64,000 nucleotides of DNA from Acidobacteriota bacterium (GTDB lineage Bacteria; Acidobacteriota; Terriglobia; Terriglobales; Acidobacteriaceae): positions 1-64,000 of the forward strand of contig JAJZVZ010000005.1 of the NCBI GenBank assembly GCA_021846945.1, given 5' to 3'. Below the pieces are notes generated by a model. The model was not told the DNA's origin, did no database searches, and worked only from the letters and a program-made list of their open reading frames with translations. Within the stretch, counting starts at the first letter, position 1; each line of letters begins with the position of its first letter. The position numbers were made by a program, and so were the translations under genes. This document shows, piece by piece, positions 63,964 through 64,000 of the stretch.

Positions 63964-64000
63964 CCGGCCTCCCGGCCGTCTGTGGCGTGGGCCTCCGGCC
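63964..64000. repeat. GGCC-rich repeat at right edge
   Basis: CCGGCCTCCCGGCC and GGGCCTCCGGCC occur within 37 bases after the esterase gene, running off the window. A related G+C-rich motif lies near 29034 (GCGGCCCGGCCGC). Possibly a dispersed intergenic repeat or part of a hairpin; it is cut by the edge. Confidence 0.35.

Overview
This window reads as a piece of chromosome from an acidobacterium, probably of the Acidobacteriaceae/Terriglobia. The best single indicator is the leader of nadA (23018-23192). It carries both domains of the NAD+-I ('nadA motif') riboswitch, a class known only from Acidobacteriota. The high G+C content, the many secreted carbohydrate-active enzymes, the Tat-exported DUF2264 and alpha/alpha-barrel proteins, and the many secreted proteins without close relatives all fit. 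No rRNA, tRNA, CRISPR array, prophage or complete IS was found. The only mobile DNA seen is a C-terminal IS630-type transposase remnant at 10374-10742.

Layout. (1) 1-10346: a rhamnose/glycan operon on the + strand. It holds a Tat-exported GH78 alpha-L-rhamnosidase (cut by the left edge), a metallo-beta-lactamase-fold protein without its metal ligands, a DapA-family aldolase, an SDR dehydrogenase, an L-rhamnonate dehydratase-like enolase-superfamily enzyme and a secreted GH38 alpha-mannosidase. Together they suggest release of rhamnose outside the cytoplasm and non-phosphorylative breakdown to pyruvate and lactaldehyde. (2) 10935-13400: tatB-tatC coupled to a glutaminyl-cyclase-like M28 enzyme. 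(3) 13534-21076: mtnP, then a tight run pfkB-GT-dapF-ldcA-mpl-plsC centred on peptidoglycan building and recycling; the dapF product lacks both catalytic cysteines. (4) 21092-25665: SPOR protein, stomatin-like protein, riboswitch-nadA, DUF2203, ahpC; then an ahpD remnant up to about 26150.

(5) 26497-43268: secreted proteins and housekeeping genes mixed (beta-propeller lipoprotein, Tat-exported alpha/alpha-barrel protein, DUF4914, CCA-adding enzyme family, TsaD, gluconate-type permease, DinB, kelch lipoprotein, AI-2E family permease). (6) 43525-47773: rph, then a soluble histidine kinase, a sigma-54 activator whose receiver has Asn in place of the phospho-acceptor Asp, and a small receiver-like protein. 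(7) 47963-53721: Tat-exported DUF2264 protein, then four consecutive secreted proteins or lipoproteins of mostly unknown function, one with a ten-C tract in its signal-peptide region. (8) 53785-63912: GH105 unsaturated glycuronyl hydrolase, purU, a 974-residue secreted protein with a matrixin-like domain whose zinc histidines are gone, a large secreted protein with an alpha-glucuronidase-type N-domain, and a two-part alpha/beta hydrolase.

Common threads are export (TatB/TatC plus three apparent Tat substrates), breakdown of rhamnose- and uronate-containing polysaccharides, envelope maintenance, and several families that keep a fold but have lost the usual catalytic residues. Short palindromic or heptad-type repeats sit in several intergenic gaps, two of them between convergent genes.
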